Assembly (NCBI RefSeq): GCF_040643435.1
Contig: NZ_JBEYUH010000010.1
Span: 62,001-126,000, forward strand
Origin: Rhodococcus sp040643435
GTDB taxonomy: Bacteria > Actinomycetota > Actinomycetes > Mycobacteriales > Mycobacteriaceae
Direction: 5' to 3'
DNA: 64,000 nucleotides
The position numbers were made by a program, and so were the translations under genes. Positions 43,132 to 52,334 of this stretch are shown here, piece by piece. The notes under the pieces were generated by a model. That model saw only the letters and a list, made by a program, of their open reading frames with translations, was not told the origin of the DNA and searched no databases. The first letter of the stretch is position 1. The number at the start of each line of letters is the position of its first letter.

Positions 43132-44600
43132 GGGACCACCACACCCTGCTCGAGGGATTCCGTCGCCGCGGCGCGCACCACCAGCGCATGCACGACGAGA
43201 TCGCCGTCGGGGGAGTGCACGACGGTATCGGGCCCGGGCTCTGCGGTCAGCGACAATCCGAGATCGGTGTCGTCCACACGCACGGGTTCGTCGGTGCTCC
43301 GGTAGCCCGCGAGGGCGGTAGCGAGCAGGTCGAGCAGCACCTCGCGTGCCTCCGTCGACAGGTGCGCCCCGTGCAGCTCGCCGGCCTCGCGCAACTCCGT
43401 GACCGCCTCGGTGCGCCGACGCGACTCGTGCCGGGCGAGTTCGTCCGCTCGCACCCGCCCGGGCAGGGAATCCGGGAGCCGGCCGATGCCGCCACGGGAC
43501 GAATGGTTGCCACGTTCACGCAATGCCACGGGGACGAGGACAGGATCGGCCCGCCACCAGGAGGTGCCCGCACCGACCCGCGGGTCGGGTTCTTCGGGAC
43601 CGAGCAGCAGGTGCCGGCTCGGAAAGACTCCGAAGGTCGCGGCGAAGAGGTGGTGGGCCTGATCGTCCGAGGACTCGGCGAACCACCGTGCCAGGCGCAG
43701 CATGTCTGCGCGATGCGAGAAGTTCGATGCGCCCGAACTGATCCGCCGGGTGCGCACGAGCAGTCGGCCCAGCGCCAGGGCAGCCGCGTCGCGCATGCGG
43801 CGCGGTCCGGAATCCTCGCTGTACCACTGCGCCAGCGTCTCCCAGTCCGCGTGATTGCGTCCGGGGGAGCGGACCTGCGCAGCGTCGGGCAGGCCGGAGT
43901 CGGGTAGCGCGGCGAGCAGTGCGTCCAGACGCGCCATCACCCGATCGAGCCGGCCGGAGGCGAGTGGGGCGAGACGCTCGACGTCGAAACCGATGACGTC
44001 GACGTAATCGAGGAGCAGACGTTTGAAGTCGGTGTACTCGTCGACACCGTCGGAGTGTTCGAACCGGTCGAGGAGTTCGGCCAGATGGGCGTAGAAGTCG
44101 GCGACGCTGTCCGTGAACAACCGATGGTGCGCAAAGGCGGAAGTGACGTGCGCGGCCAGAGCGTCCGGATCGAGACCTTCCTCGGCATGGTCCAGCAGGT
44201 CGGCGATGCGGTTCAGTTCGTCCGCGACGCAACCGAGCGACTCGCGTGCCACCTCGCGCGCTCCGTCGGAGGTGGCGAGCATTCGGGAGGCCTCCCGATG
44301 CACCCTCAGGCCGGCAGGCGTCGCTCGGTATCGTGTCCGGTCGCGAACCTCGGCTATCGGCCCGTTGGGAGGATCCCCACCCACGAGGGCGAGGTTGCCC
44401 CATCGAACGAGTCGCCGACACCGAGCATCGACGACCGCGGTGCCGAGCGTGGCGCCCCGCGCAGCGCAGGCGGACACGATGTCGGCAGCACACAGATCGG
44501 TGAGCAGCACGTCGCTGAAGCAGTCCATCACCGCGACGTACTCGTCCGCTTCGTCGGCGACGAGATAGCGGAACAGGTCGCGACCGGTGTGTTCGCCCAT
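43128..44600 (-). CDS. jetA: Wadjet type II JetA (TIGR02677-like, MukF/kleisin-like)
   Basis: The 490-residue protein fits the TIGR02677 family: a winged-helix N-terminus (RDLFRYLVADEADEYVAVMDCF), a helical middle (ELNRIADLLDHAEEG) and HADMLRLARWFAESSDDQAHHLFAATFGVFPSRHL, which is highly typical of these proteins. As the kleisin it should bridge the JetC heads and hold JetB. GGGGG lies 5 nt before the ATG. It is the first gene of the operon and is divergent from a MarR gene 173 bp away. Length is normal and no lesion is seen. Confidence 0.87.
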   Translation of the reverse strand: MGEHTGRDLFRYLVADEADEYVAVMDCFSDVLLTDLCAADIVSACAARGATLGTAVVDARCRRLVRWGNLALVGGDPPNGPIAEVRDRTRYRATPAGLRVHREASRMLATSDGAREVARESLGCVADELNRIADLLDHAEEGLDPDALAAHVTSAFAHHRLFTDSVADFYAHLAELLDRFEHSDGVDEYTDFKRLLLDYVDVIGFDVERLAPLASGRLDRVMARLDALLAALPDSGLPDAAQVRSPGRNHADWETLAQWYSEDSGPRRMRDAAALALGRLLVRTRRISSGASNFSHRADMLRLARWFAESSDDQAHHLFAATFGVFPSRHLLLGPEEPDPRVGAGTSWWRADPVLVPVALRERGNHSSRGGIGRLPDSLPGRVRADELARHESRRRTEAVTELREAGELHGAHLSTEAREVLLDLLATALAGYRSTDEPVRVDDTDLGLSLTAEPGPDTVVHSPDGDLVVHALVVRAAATESLEQGVVVP

Positions 44601-44761
44601 CGGACCCCCTGTTCGAGTGCTGACGTGGTACGGACAGACAGGCTAGCCGTGCAGATGCCGGAGGGAGCGGGCGAGTTCATCCGATGGGCGTGGGCTGCGC
44701 GGAAAAGGCCGGGACAGCGCCGAGACACCGAGTGGATTCGTGCCCCGCTTCGCCCCCGTCT

Positions 44762-44780
44762 TATAGTTGCTCTGTGCAAC
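44762..44780 (+). promoter_or_regulatory. Promoter -10 with overlapping operator for the MarR/fadD15 operon
   Basis: TATAGT (44762-44767) is a good -10 box. It is followed by the inverted repeat GTTGC-TCTGT-GCAAC (44766-44780), a typical MarR-type site. The GTG at 44774 lies at about the expected transcription start, so the message may be leaderless and autorepressed. Confidence 0.5.
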
Positions 44781-45262
44781 ACAATCGGCAGTCCGGACGA
44801 ATGTCCGAGGACGGCGTTGCTCGCGTATACGAGGAGTTCGCGCTCCTCGTGCGCTTCCTGACGTCCGGGGAGCGGAAGCAGGACAGCGGTCTCTCGCTCG
44901 TTCAGCATTCGCTTCTCGGCTTCATCTCCCGGAATCCGGGCTGCCGCGCCACCGATATATCCGAGGTTTTCGGCGTCCATCGATCGACCGTGTCGCGGCA
45001 GTTGCGTCACGTCGTCGATGCAGGCTGGGTCGAGGCGGGGACGGGACCGGCGCGCGCCGGTCACCCCCTCCGGCTCACCGACCACGGAGCGGCGGTCCTC
45101 GAGGGTGCGGTCATGCGTCGTCTCGACGATGTCCGCGCCGGAGTCGAGGGCTGGCACGAGGACGACCTCGACCGTTTCGTGGATCTTCTGCACCGCTTCC
45201 GTGCAGGCGTTGCTCCCGAGGACCCGGCTCCCGACCAGAACGATGGAGATTGCAGTGCGTGA
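44774..45262 (+). CDS. MarR family transcriptional regulator
   Basis: The 162-residue winged-helix repressor has the MarR core: LVQHSLLGFISRNPGCRATDISEVFGVHRSTVSRQLRHVVDAGWVE (recognition helix at VHRSTVSRQL), followed by the wing (HPLRLTDHGAAVLEG). Two starts are possible. GTG 44774 coincides with the expected +1 after TATAGT (a leaderless start). ATG 44801 has only a weak ribosome site. The palindrome over the promoter suggests self-repression. Its 3' end overlaps fadD15, so it probably senses a fatty acid or acyl-CoA. Confidence 0.85.
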   Translation: MQHNRQSGRMSEDGVARVYEEFALLVRFLTSGERKQDSGLSLVQHSLLGFISRNPGCRATDISEVFGVHRSTVSRQLRHVVDAGWVEAGTGPARAGHPLRLTDHGAAVLEGAVMRRLDDVRAGVEGWHEDDLDRFVDLLHRFRAGVAPEDPAPDQNDGDCSA

Positions 45263-47045
45263 GTACTCGACCCCGGCCCCGTTCACCATCGGTGACGACG
45301 AATCGGTCGTCCACACGGTGTTCGCTCATGCGGAGAAGACTCCGCACCGCGTGATGTATTCGCGGCCGCACGGGGACGACTGGGTCGCGGTCAGTGCGCA
45401 GCAATTCGCCGAGCAGGTGAAGGCCGTTGCCAAGGGCCTGATCGCCAACGGTGTCGGACCCGGTGATCGCGTCGCGCTGTTGTCGGCCACCCGGTACGAG
45501 TGGTCGCTGTTCGACTACGCGATCTGGACTGCGGGCGCGGTGTCGGTGCCGATCTACGACTCGTCGTCCACCGAGCAGATCCGATGGATCCTTCAGGACT
45601 CCGAGGCCGTCCTCGCCATCGTCGAGACCGCGCAGCACGAGACTCGATTCGTCGATATGCCGGCCACCCTGCGCCGGATCCTCCGGATCGAGAACGGAGC
45701 AGTGGGCACTCTGACAGCGGACGGCGCCGACGTCGACGACGCGGAGGTCACCGCGCGCTTGTCCGGAATCCGTTCCAGCGACCTCGCCTCCCTCGTCTAC
45801 ACCTCCGGGACCACCGGCCGTCCCAAGGGGTGCATGCTCACGCACCGCAACTTCCTCGCCGAGGTCCGGTCGATTCTCACCTCGGACGTCGGAGCGGTCG
45901 CCAAGCCCGGCAACCGGGGCCTGACCTTCCTGCCTCTCGCGCACGTGCTGGCCCGCGCGGTGTCGCTCGCCCTGTTCGAAGGCGGCGCAGCACAGGCGCA
46001 CTGGTCGGACTTCTCGACCGTCTCGTCGCAGTTCGCTCGGTACTCACCCAACATCATTCTCGGTGTGCCCCGCGTCTTCGAGAAGGTTCGCGACGCGGCG
46101 GCGGCGAAGGCTGCGGCCGGAGGACCGTTCAAGGCGGCAGTCTTCGATTTCGCGGAGCGCACCGCCATCGCCTACAGCGAATCGCTCGATCAGGGCGGCC
46201 CGTCGCTGCGGCTGAAGGCCCAGCGCACTCTCGCCGACCGCCTGGTCTACTCCAAGCTGCGCGAAGCGATGGGCAACGAGTGCTGGTACGCGATCTCCGG
46301 TGGCGGCGCCCTGAGCCCTCGCCTCGGCCACTTCTTCCGCGGCGTCGGCGTGCCGATCTACGAAGGCTACGGCCTCACCGAGACCACCGCCGCACACAGT
46401 GTGAACACGCCGGGGGAGCAGAAGATCGGCAGTGTCGGACGTCCCATGGGCGGAAACTCGGCGCGTATCGCGGACGACGGCGAGATCGAACTGCGCGGCC
46501 ATGTCGTCTTCGACGGCTACTGGCGCAACGAGGAGGCGACCGCGAGCGTGTTCGACGACGGCTGGTTCCGCACCGGCGATCTCGGCTCGCTGGACGAGGA
46601 CGGCTATCTGTTCATCACAGGGCGAAAGAAGGACCTCATCATCACCGCGGGCGGCAAGAACGTCTCGCCGGGGCCGGTCGAGGACCGTATGCGCTCGCAC
46701 ACTCTGGTGTCCCAGGCCGTCGTCGTCGGCGACGGCCGCAGTTTCATCACCGCTCTCGTGACGGTGGACCCGGATGTCTTCGAGAACTGGAAGGCCGAGA
46801 ACGGCAAGCCGGCCACCGCGACCATCGCGGATCTGCGTCACGATCCGGCCCTACGTGATGCGGTGCAGACCATCGTCGACGATGCCAACTCGCTCGTCTC
46901 CCACACCGAGGCGATCAAGAAGTTCGTCATCCTCGACCGCGATCTCACCGAGGAGACCGGGGAACTCACCCCGACGCTGAAGATCAAGCGCAACATCGTC
47001 ACCGAACGTTTCGCCCACGAGATCGAAGCGCTCTACGCGAAGTGA
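45255..47045 (+). CDS. fadD15: Long-chain fatty-acid-CoA ligase, FadD15-like
   Basis: The 596-residue enzyme activates fatty acids to acyl-CoA through an acyl-adenylate. The AMP-binding P-loop YTSGTTGRPKG lies at about residues 182-192, followed by YEGYGLTETTA, the adenine-site Asp region WFRTGDLGSLDEDGYLFITGRKKDLIIT, and the C-terminal catalytic Lys region (TPTLKIKRNIV). Layout and size match M. tuberculosis FadD15 (about 600 residues). GTG 45255 was preferred to ATG 45243 because GGAG lies 6 nt before it. It overlaps the MarR gene by 8 nt and ends at a terminator hairpin. Confidence 0.9.
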   Translation: MREYSTPAPFTIGDDESVVHTVFAHAEKTPHRVMYSRPHGDDWVAVSAQQFAEQVKAVAKGLIANGVGPGDRVALLSATRYEWSLFDYAIWTAGAVSVPIYDSSSTEQIRWILQDSEAVLAIVETAQHETRFVDMPATLRRILRIENGAVGTLTADGADVDDAEVTARLSGIRSSDLASLVYTSGTTGRPKGCMLTHRNFLAEVRSILTSDVGAVAKPGNRGLTFLPLAHVLARAVSLALFEGGAAQAHWSDFSTVSSQFARYSPNIILGVPRVFEKVRDAAAAKAAAGGPFKAAVFDFAERTAIAYSESLDQGGPSLRLKAQRTLADRLVYSKLREAMGNECWYAISGGGALSPRLGHFFRGVGVPIYEGYGLTETTAAHSVNTPGEQKIGSVGRPMGGNSARIADDGEIELRGHVVFDGYWRNEEATASVFDDGWFRTGDLGSLDEDGYLFITGRKKDLIITAGGKNVSPGPVEDRMRSHTLVSQAVVVGDGRSFITALVTVDPDVFENWKAENGKPATATIADLRHDPALRDAVQTIVDDANSLVSHTEAIKKFVILDRDLTEETGELTPTLKIKRNIVTERFAHEIEALYAK

Positions 47046-47066
47046 CGTCGTAGAGCACCGACCTTC

Positions 47067-47110
47067 CGCTGCGACCGTCGAGCCCGTCCTTCGGGCCGGC
47101 GGTCGCGGCG
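47067..47110. terminator. Bidirectional terminator between fadD15 and malQ
   Basis: CGCTGCGACCG (47067-47077) pairs with CGGTCGCGGCG (47100-47110), 11 bp with one G-U. An inner stem GCCCG/CGGGC (47082-47096) is capped by TCCTT. The outer stem ends next to the malQ stop codon. Confidence 0.65.
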
Positions 47111-49237
47111 TCAGTCCGCCGATCCGGACACTGCGCGGGCGAGTGCTGTGAACCCGTCGTGGACGACGAGATCGTCCACGAAGACCACTTTGCCGCGTGC
47201 GTCGGCGAGCGGGACCCGCCAGTTCGGATACTCGTCGACGGTGCCCGGCTGGTTCTGACTGCGCCGCTCACCGGTCACATCGGCAAGCGAAACACCCAGC
47301 AGCGCAGACGGACTCGCCGCGATCAGGCGGTGTAGCGCCTCGACCTGCCGGTCGACGCCGGTCTCGCCCACGTCCAGCATGCCGCGTTCGCGCGCCAGCG
47401 CGAGAATCGAATCGCGTTCGGCGGCGGCATCGGCGAGTTCGGCGTCGAGGTCGCGCTCGAGCAGACCGAGTTCCGAGCGCAACCGAACGTGATCACCCGC
47501 CAGATAGCCTGCTGTGGGCGGAAGGTCGTGTGTGGTGACCGAGGTCAGGCACAGCGAACGGTAGGTCTCCGGGGCACGCGGGGTGTGCCCGTCCCGCTCG
47601 AACCACAGGATCGACGTGCCGGCGATACCTCGCTCGGCGAGATACTCCTGCACCCACCCCTCGAACACGCCGAGATCCTCGCCCACGACCACCGCGCCGG
47701 CGCGCTGTGCCTCGAGCGCCAGGATCCCGACGAGAGCTTCGTGGTCGCTGCGGACGTACGCACCGTCCGCCGGCGACATTCCCGTCGGTACCCACCAGGT
47801 GCGGAACAAGCCGAGGATGTGGTCGACCCGCACTCCGCCCGCATGGCGCAGCGCCGACCGCACCACATCCCGATAGGGGACGTATCCCAGCTCCGCGAGA
47901 CGATCCGGCCGCCACGGCGGCTGGTTCCAGTTCTGGCCGTTGCGGTTGAAGTCGTCCGCGGGGGCACCCACCGTGACACCGGTGGCCAGTGCATCCCCCA
48001 AAGTCCACGCATCGGCGCCGTGCGGACCGACACCCACCGCCAGGTCGTGCACGATGCCGATGTCGGAACCGGCAGCGAGCGCGGCGGACTGCGCGGCCGC
48101 GAGCTGCTCGTCGCACCACCACTGCAGCCGGCGATGGAAGTCGATGCGCGAGCTCAGCTGCTCGCGCAGGCGTTCGACCTTCGGATCGTCCGGGCCGGGG
48201 GCGCGCGACGTCCAGCGTTCGGAGTCGTCGCCGAACTTCTCGTACAGTGCGCACCACAGTGCGAAGTCGTCGAGTGCTTGCCCGCCCTCGGCGCAGAATG
48301 CTTCGTAACGTGCCTGCCGGGCGGAACCGAGCGGCACCCGGTAGACGCGTTCGAGGATGTCGAGCTTGGCGCGGAATGTCGCATTCCGGTCGAGGCGGCG
48401 CGGTTTCCGGTTCGCCTTCGCCGTACGCTGCGCGTACTCGTCGAGAAGCTTGCGATGCTTGGCTGGGAGGTAGGCAACCTCGGGAACATCCTCGATCCGC
48501 AGATACAGCGGGTCGACGAACCGGCGCGACGACGGCAGATAGGGCGACGGTTCGTGCGGGGGTACCGGCTCGGCCGCGTGCACGGGATTGATCAGGACGA
48601 AGTCGCCGCCGTAACCGGCCGTGATCGCTGCCAGATCCGCCAGGTCGGCGAAGTCCCCGACCCCCCAGGAACGGCGGCTGCGCACCGAATAGATCTGGGC
48701 CGCAAGGCCCCAACGCTTCCGCTCGAGCAGCCGGTCGGCTGTAGACAGCCGGCGGGGTGTCACGACCAGAGCCGCGGTGGCCTCGACGTCGTTGCTGCGG
48801 GCGTGCAGGACGTGCCAGCCGAGCGGAAGTCGCGGAACGGCGAAAGTCGCGCGCCCCACGAGCCGGCCGTCGACCGAACGTGGATCCACCCACACGTCGA
48901 GTTGCTCGACGTCGACCTCCTCGCCGTCCTCGGTGACCACCCACACCGTCACCGGGTCGCCGTGAGGCACGTGGACCGGGAACGTGCGCTCGTCGCCCTC
49001 GACGACCACGAGCGAAGGTGGCAGCATGATGCGCCACGGACGGTCGGCGAACTCGGCGAGAGAGGCGTCTACCTCTTCGCTCGTTCTTGCGGGGATGTCG
49101 AGCGCGGCGAGTACGCGCCGCAAGGTCTCCTCGGTGACCTCGTGTTCTTGTCCGCCCCATCCTGTGTAGGTGGTGGCGATCCCGTGTTTTCCGGCCAGTT
49201 CGCGCAGCTTCGCCGAGGACGTCACGGCCTGAATCAT
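47111..49237 (-). CDS. malQ: 4-alpha-glucanotransferase (amylomaltase)
   Basis: The 708-residue GH77 enzyme transfers maltodextrin segments in glycogen and maltose metabolism. An N-terminal extension of about 160 residues is typical of actinobacterial MalQ. The catalytic domain follows (SRRSWGVGDFADL; NPVHA). Catalytic residues are in GVRVDHILGLFR (nucleophile Asp), VVGEDLGV (acid/base Glu) and SVTTHDLPPTAGY (third Asp). ATG at 49237 begins a sensible N-terminus, but no strong ribosome site is seen; an in-frame ATG 36 nt upstream is also possible. It is divergent from the macro-domain gene. Confidence 0.93.
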   Translation of the reverse strand: MIQAVTSSAKLRELAGKHGIATTYTGWGGQEHEVTEETLRRVLAALDIPARTSEEVDASLAEFADRPWRIMLPPSLVVVEGDERTFPVHVPHGDPVTVWVVTEDGEEVDVEQLDVWVDPRSVDGRLVGRATFAVPRLPLGWHVLHARSNDVEATAALVVTPRRLSTADRLLERKRWGLAAQIYSVRSRRSWGVGDFADLADLAAITAGYGGDFVLINPVHAAEPVPPHEPSPYLPSSRRFVDPLYLRIEDVPEVAYLPAKHRKLLDEYAQRTAKANRKPRRLDRNATFRAKLDILERVYRVPLGSARQARYEAFCAEGGQALDDFALWCALYEKFGDDSERWTSRAPGPDDPKVERLREQLSSRIDFHRRLQWWCDEQLAAAQSAALAAGSDIGIVHDLAVGVGPHGADAWTLGDALATGVTVGAPADDFNRNGQNWNQPPWRPDRLAELGYVPYRDVVRSALRHAGGVRVDHILGLFRTWWVPTGMSPADGAYVRSDHEALVGILALEAQRAGAVVVGEDLGVFEGWVQEYLAERGIAGTSILWFERDGHTPRAPETYRSLCLTSVTTHDLPPTAGYLAGDHVRLRSELGLLERDLDAELADAAAERDSILALARERGMLDVGETGVDRQVEALHRLIAASPSALLGVSLADVTGERRSQNQPGTVDEYPNWRVPLADARGKVVFVDDLVVHDGFTALARAVSGSAD

Positions 49238-49284
49238 GCCAGCAAATCCACGCGGGGGCAGTGTGCGAAACATAAGGTCGAAAG

Positions 49285-49800
49285 GTGACAGTTCTCGACA
49301 TCGCGCACGGCGACATCACCACGATCGCGGTGGATGCGATCGTCAACGCCGCGAATTCCTCCCTGCTCGGAGGTGGCGGAGTGGACGGCGCGATCCATCG
49401 CTCCGGTGGGCCGGAGATCCTCGAGGCCTGCCGTGAACTGCGTGCGAGCACACTGCCCCATGGGCTCGAACCGGGCCGTGCGGTGGCAACTCCCGCAGGC
49501 CGCCTTCCGGCGCGGTGGGTGATCCACACCGTCGGGCCTGTCTGGTCGGCGCACGAGGACCGATCCCCGGTACTGCGCTCGGCCTACCGCAACAGTCTGC
49601 TCGTGGCACAGGACCTCGGCGCCCGCACGGTCTCGTTTCCGCTCCTGTCTGCCGGAATCTACGGCTGGCCCCTCGACGACGCCGCCGTGCAAGCCGTCAC
49701 CACGATCCGGGAGACGGACACCGCCGTGGAGACCGTCGTGCTCGTCGGATTCGACCCGGGCGCCGTCGACGCATTGCGTCGCGCGGTCGCTCAGTTGTAG
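49285..49800 (+). CDS. Macro domain protein (ADP-ribose-binding/deacetylase)
   Basis: The 171-residue protein is a single macro domain of the YmdB/O-acetyl-ADP-ribose deacetylase type. It has DITTIAVDAIVNAANSSLLGGGGVDGAIHR (residues about 10-39, with the catalytic-loop NAAN and Gly-rich loop) and LLSAGIYGWP (distal ribose loop). It should bind ADP-ribose and hydrolyse O-acetyl-ADP-ribose, a sirtuin product, or remove ADP-ribose from proteins. The GTG start has AAGGTCGAAAG upstream. Its 3' end overlaps the convergent gene by 10 nt. Confidence 0.92.
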   Translation: MTVLDIAHGDITTIAVDAIVNAANSSLLGGGGVDGAIHRSGGPEILEACRELRASTLPHGLEPGRAVATPAGRLPARWVIHTVGPVWSAHEDRSPVLRSAYRNSLLVAQDLGARTVSFPLLSAGIYGWPLDDAAVQAVTTIRETDTAVETVVLVGFDPGAVDALRRAVAQL

Positions 49801-51224
49801 TCGCCGAAGCCGTCGAAGAGGGTCGGTTCGTCGGGATTGTCGAACAGGGCAGGCTGCTCGGGTGCGACCTCGCGGGCAGAAGCCGGTCGCGAGACGCGTG
49901 GCGTGGACTCGGTACCGTCGCCACTCTGTTCGAGGAACCGGATGGCCTCGGTGAGTGAGCGACTCGTCAACTCCCATTCGACCGCCCGTGCGCGTGCCTC
50001 GCGAGCGCCGTCGGTATCGAGCGCCGCCGCTCGGGTTTGCGATTCGCCGTCCCACCAGACCTGCAGTTCGGTGCTGATGGTGAGGAACCGCTGCAACTGC
50101 TCGGGGTTGCGATCGCCGATCGCAGCGACGGTGCTCGCAGCGACATCGGTCGCGCCGTCGAGGTGGAAGTCGCGCACCGCGAGCAGCGCCACCGGCAGGT
50201 CGTCCTCGGCGTCGGACACCTGCGGAACGTCTCCCCAGGGCGGAGCGTCCGCGCCTGGCAGGGACCCGTCGAAAGCCTGATCGCGCAGCAGTGCGCCCCC
50301 GACATGGGCCGCGAACGAGCCGTCGAGGGTATCGAGGAACTGCGTCATCGTCTCGATGGATCCGAGCAGGTGTGCAGGCACGAAAGGCGAAGCCGGAACG
50401 TGATCGACGATGGCGAGGCGATCGTCGACGAGCACGAACTTCAGATGCGGCCACCGGCGGTTGAGATCGACACAGATCTCGGCGGCGCGGGTGCGTCCGG
50501 TGATGGAGTGGACGATCGGTGCGAACAGGTCGACGGTGCCACCACCCGGCCCGACGCCGACGAACACCAGCACCCCCGCGACCCGCAGGACGAGATCGCC
50601 GTCTTCGTCCCACGCGGGAAGATCGCCGATCCGCTCGTGCAGGGTCGACTCGATCAGCTCGCGCACGTGATCGTCTCCGGTGGGCACCACGGCGAGCGGG
50701 ACGTTCGCGCTCGGCTTGCGACCCTCATGCGTCGTCTCGGGGACGAGGAAGGCCGTGAGATCGGCGGCGGAGCGCTCCGTCCCGAAGCTCTCCGTACGCA
50801 GGAACAGGGGATGGGGCACACCCCAGACCGAACGTAGGGCGCGCACGGCGATGACCGCGAGCTGATCGGCCCAGCTGCCCGGCCGGTCGATCCAGAACGC
50901 CGGGGATCCGCCGTCCTCCGGATCGTCCGGTCCTCGGGTGGGCGGCCGCAGGCCGAGTTCGAGCAGCATCTCCTCGTCGACCGGCGTGAGGTGCCGGTCG
51001 GGGGCGAGGTGGGCGTTGGACGGTACCTCGCAGCGGACCAGCCGATCTCCCCATGCATAGAACTGCACGCACGGACCTGCGGGGCCTCCGGCCTCGTCGC
51101 TGAAGGGTTCGAGGACCAGACCGTCGCCGTCGTCCATGGCTGCGACATGGTCTGCCAGGCGCGTACGGAACTCGCGCCAGGCCGCATCGACGTCCTGGTC
51201 GAACCGGGTCTGCATCTCGGCCAT
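49791..51224 (-). CDS. Hypothetical protein with possible YbjN/TY-Chap-like domain
   Basis: This 477-residue soluble protein has an acidic N-terminus, a central alpha/beta region (TVDLFAPIVHSITGRTRAAEICVDLNRRWPHLKFVLVDDRLAIVDHVPASPF, about residues 235-290) resembling the YbjN/CesT-like chaperone fold annotated as TY-Chap in actinobacteria, and a disordered Pro/Glu-rich tail. The similarity is a recollection of the pattern, not a tested match. GGGGG precedes the ATG. It overlaps the convergent macro gene by 10 nt. Its function is unknown; a peptide-binding chaperone role would be the guess. Confidence 0.6.
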   Translation of the reverse strand: MAEMQTRFDQDVDAAWREFRTRLADHVAAMDDGDGLVLEPFSDEAGGPAGPCVQFYAWGDRLVRCEVPSNAHLAPDRHLTPVDEEMLLELGLRPPTRGPDDPEDGGSPAFWIDRPGSWADQLAVIAVRALRSVWGVPHPLFLRTESFGTERSAADLTAFLVPETTHEGRKPSANVPLAVVPTGDDHVRELIESTLHERIGDLPAWDEDGDLVLRVAGVLVFVGVGPGGGTVDLFAPIVHSITGRTRAAEICVDLNRRWPHLKFVLVDDRLAIVDHVPASPFVPAHLLGSIETMTQFLDTLDGSFAAHVGGALLRDQAFDGSLPGADAPPWGDVPQVSDAEDDLPVALLAVRDFHLDGATDVAASTVAAIGDRNPEQLQRFLTISTELQVWWDGESQTRAAALDTDGAREARARAVEWELTSRSLTEAIRFLEQSGDGTESTPRVSRPASAREVAPEQPALFDNPDEPTLFDGFGDYN

Positions 51225-51326
51225 GATCGGACCCCCTTCTCTGTACCGGTCGGGCCGAGAAGAAGACTAGTCGCCTGCACCGACAGACCTGTCGCCGTGG
51301 AGCTGTAGGGGCGCAGGGAGTGGGTC

Positions 51327-52334
51327 CTACCGCAGCCCGCGGACGAACCGGCCGATCTCGGCGATCGCGCGGCCCCCTTCCGGGACGACTCCGGCTGCTG
51401 CCTGGAAGACGTGTAGCTGCTTCTCCCACACCTGCAGCTCTGCGGGCACACCGGCGAGTTGCAGCCGCCGGGCCATCAGCTCGGCGTCGACGTAGGTCAT
51501 TTCCTCGGATCCGGTCTGGATGAGTGCCGGCGGCATCTCCGACAGGTCGAGATCGACAGGTGAGACGACCGGCTCGGACAGCTCTCCGCCGCGGCGCTCG
51601 GCGCGCTCCACGAGCCTCGTCAGCACGCGGACCGCACGTCGTGGAAAGACTGCGCAGCGGCGTGAGTTGGGATGTTCGAGCTTGCCCCGGGGATCGAGAT
51701 CGGTCAGGGGCGAGAGCGCGACCGTGCCCGCCGGGCGACCGATACCGCGCTGAACGGCTTCGTGGGCGACGGCGAAGGTGAGAAAACCGCCCGCCGAGTC
51801 GCCGGCGATCACGACACGTTCGGGGGGATATCCGTGGGCTGCGAGCCACCGCAATCCGTCGAGCCCGTCCTCGACCGCCCGCCGGATCGGGTTCAGAGGC
51901 AGCATGCGATAGCCGACTGCCAGAACCGGTGCCCCGCTGGAGGCGGAGATGCGGGAGACCAGATTGCGGTGGGTGGCGAGACCGCAGCACAGGAAGGCAC
52001 CGCCGTGCAGATACAGGACGGCGGTCCTGCGCAGGCCGCCGGCGGTGACCGGGGGCACCGCGCCGGGTGCCCACAGGAACTCCGAGGGGCAGGCAGGGAG
52101 GTCGACCCGATGGCGACGGGTGCCGGGCACCGGGAGGAGGGGAAACGCGACCCGGTCGATCACGGTGGCCGGCCACGGGAGTGTGGGGGCGTACGACCAT
52201 GCCTCGATGAGGGGTCGGACCGTACGGCGCACCGACAGGGTGAGGGTCCGTGACTGTGCGCTCACCCCCGCGAACTCGCGCGTCGCAGCGCTGTGAGCAG
52301 GCAAGGGGAACAGCTCGGCGCGGGCGATATTCAC
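51327..52334 (-). CDS. Alpha/beta hydrolase, hormone-sensitive lipase family
   Basis: The 335-residue esterase/lipase has the HSL oxyanion motif YLHGGAFLCCG (about residues 106-116), the nucleophile elbow GDSAGGF (about 178-184), an acidic residue near TYVDAEL and a late His (QLHVFQ). It probably hydrolyses short-to-medium acyl esters; mycobacterial LipN/LipI types are relatives. The start is the GTG at 52334, chosen for GAGGAGG 9 nt upstream; the frame runs to 52394 without similarity. Confidence 0.85.
   Translation of the reverse strand: MNIARAELFPLPAHSAATREFAGVSAQSRTLTLSVRRTVRPLIEAWSYAPTLPWPATVIDRVAFPLLPVPGTRRHRVDLPACPSEFLWAPGAVPPVTAGGLRRTAVLYLHGGAFLCCGLATHRNLVSRISASSGAPVLAVGYRMLPLNPIRRAVEDGLDGLRWLAAHGYPPERVVIAGDSAGGFLTFAVAHEAVQRGIGRPAGTVALSPLTDLDPRGKLEHPNSRRCAVFPRRAVRVLTRLVERAERRGGELSEPVVSPVDLDLSEMPPALIQTGSEEMTYVDAELMARRLQLAGVPAELQVWEKQLHVFQAAAGVVPEGGRAIAEIGRFVRGLR

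Noticed and set aside
47489..49288. 599-residue plus-strand frame
   Set aside because: It is antisense to malQ; the malQ catalytic motifs are clear on the other strand.
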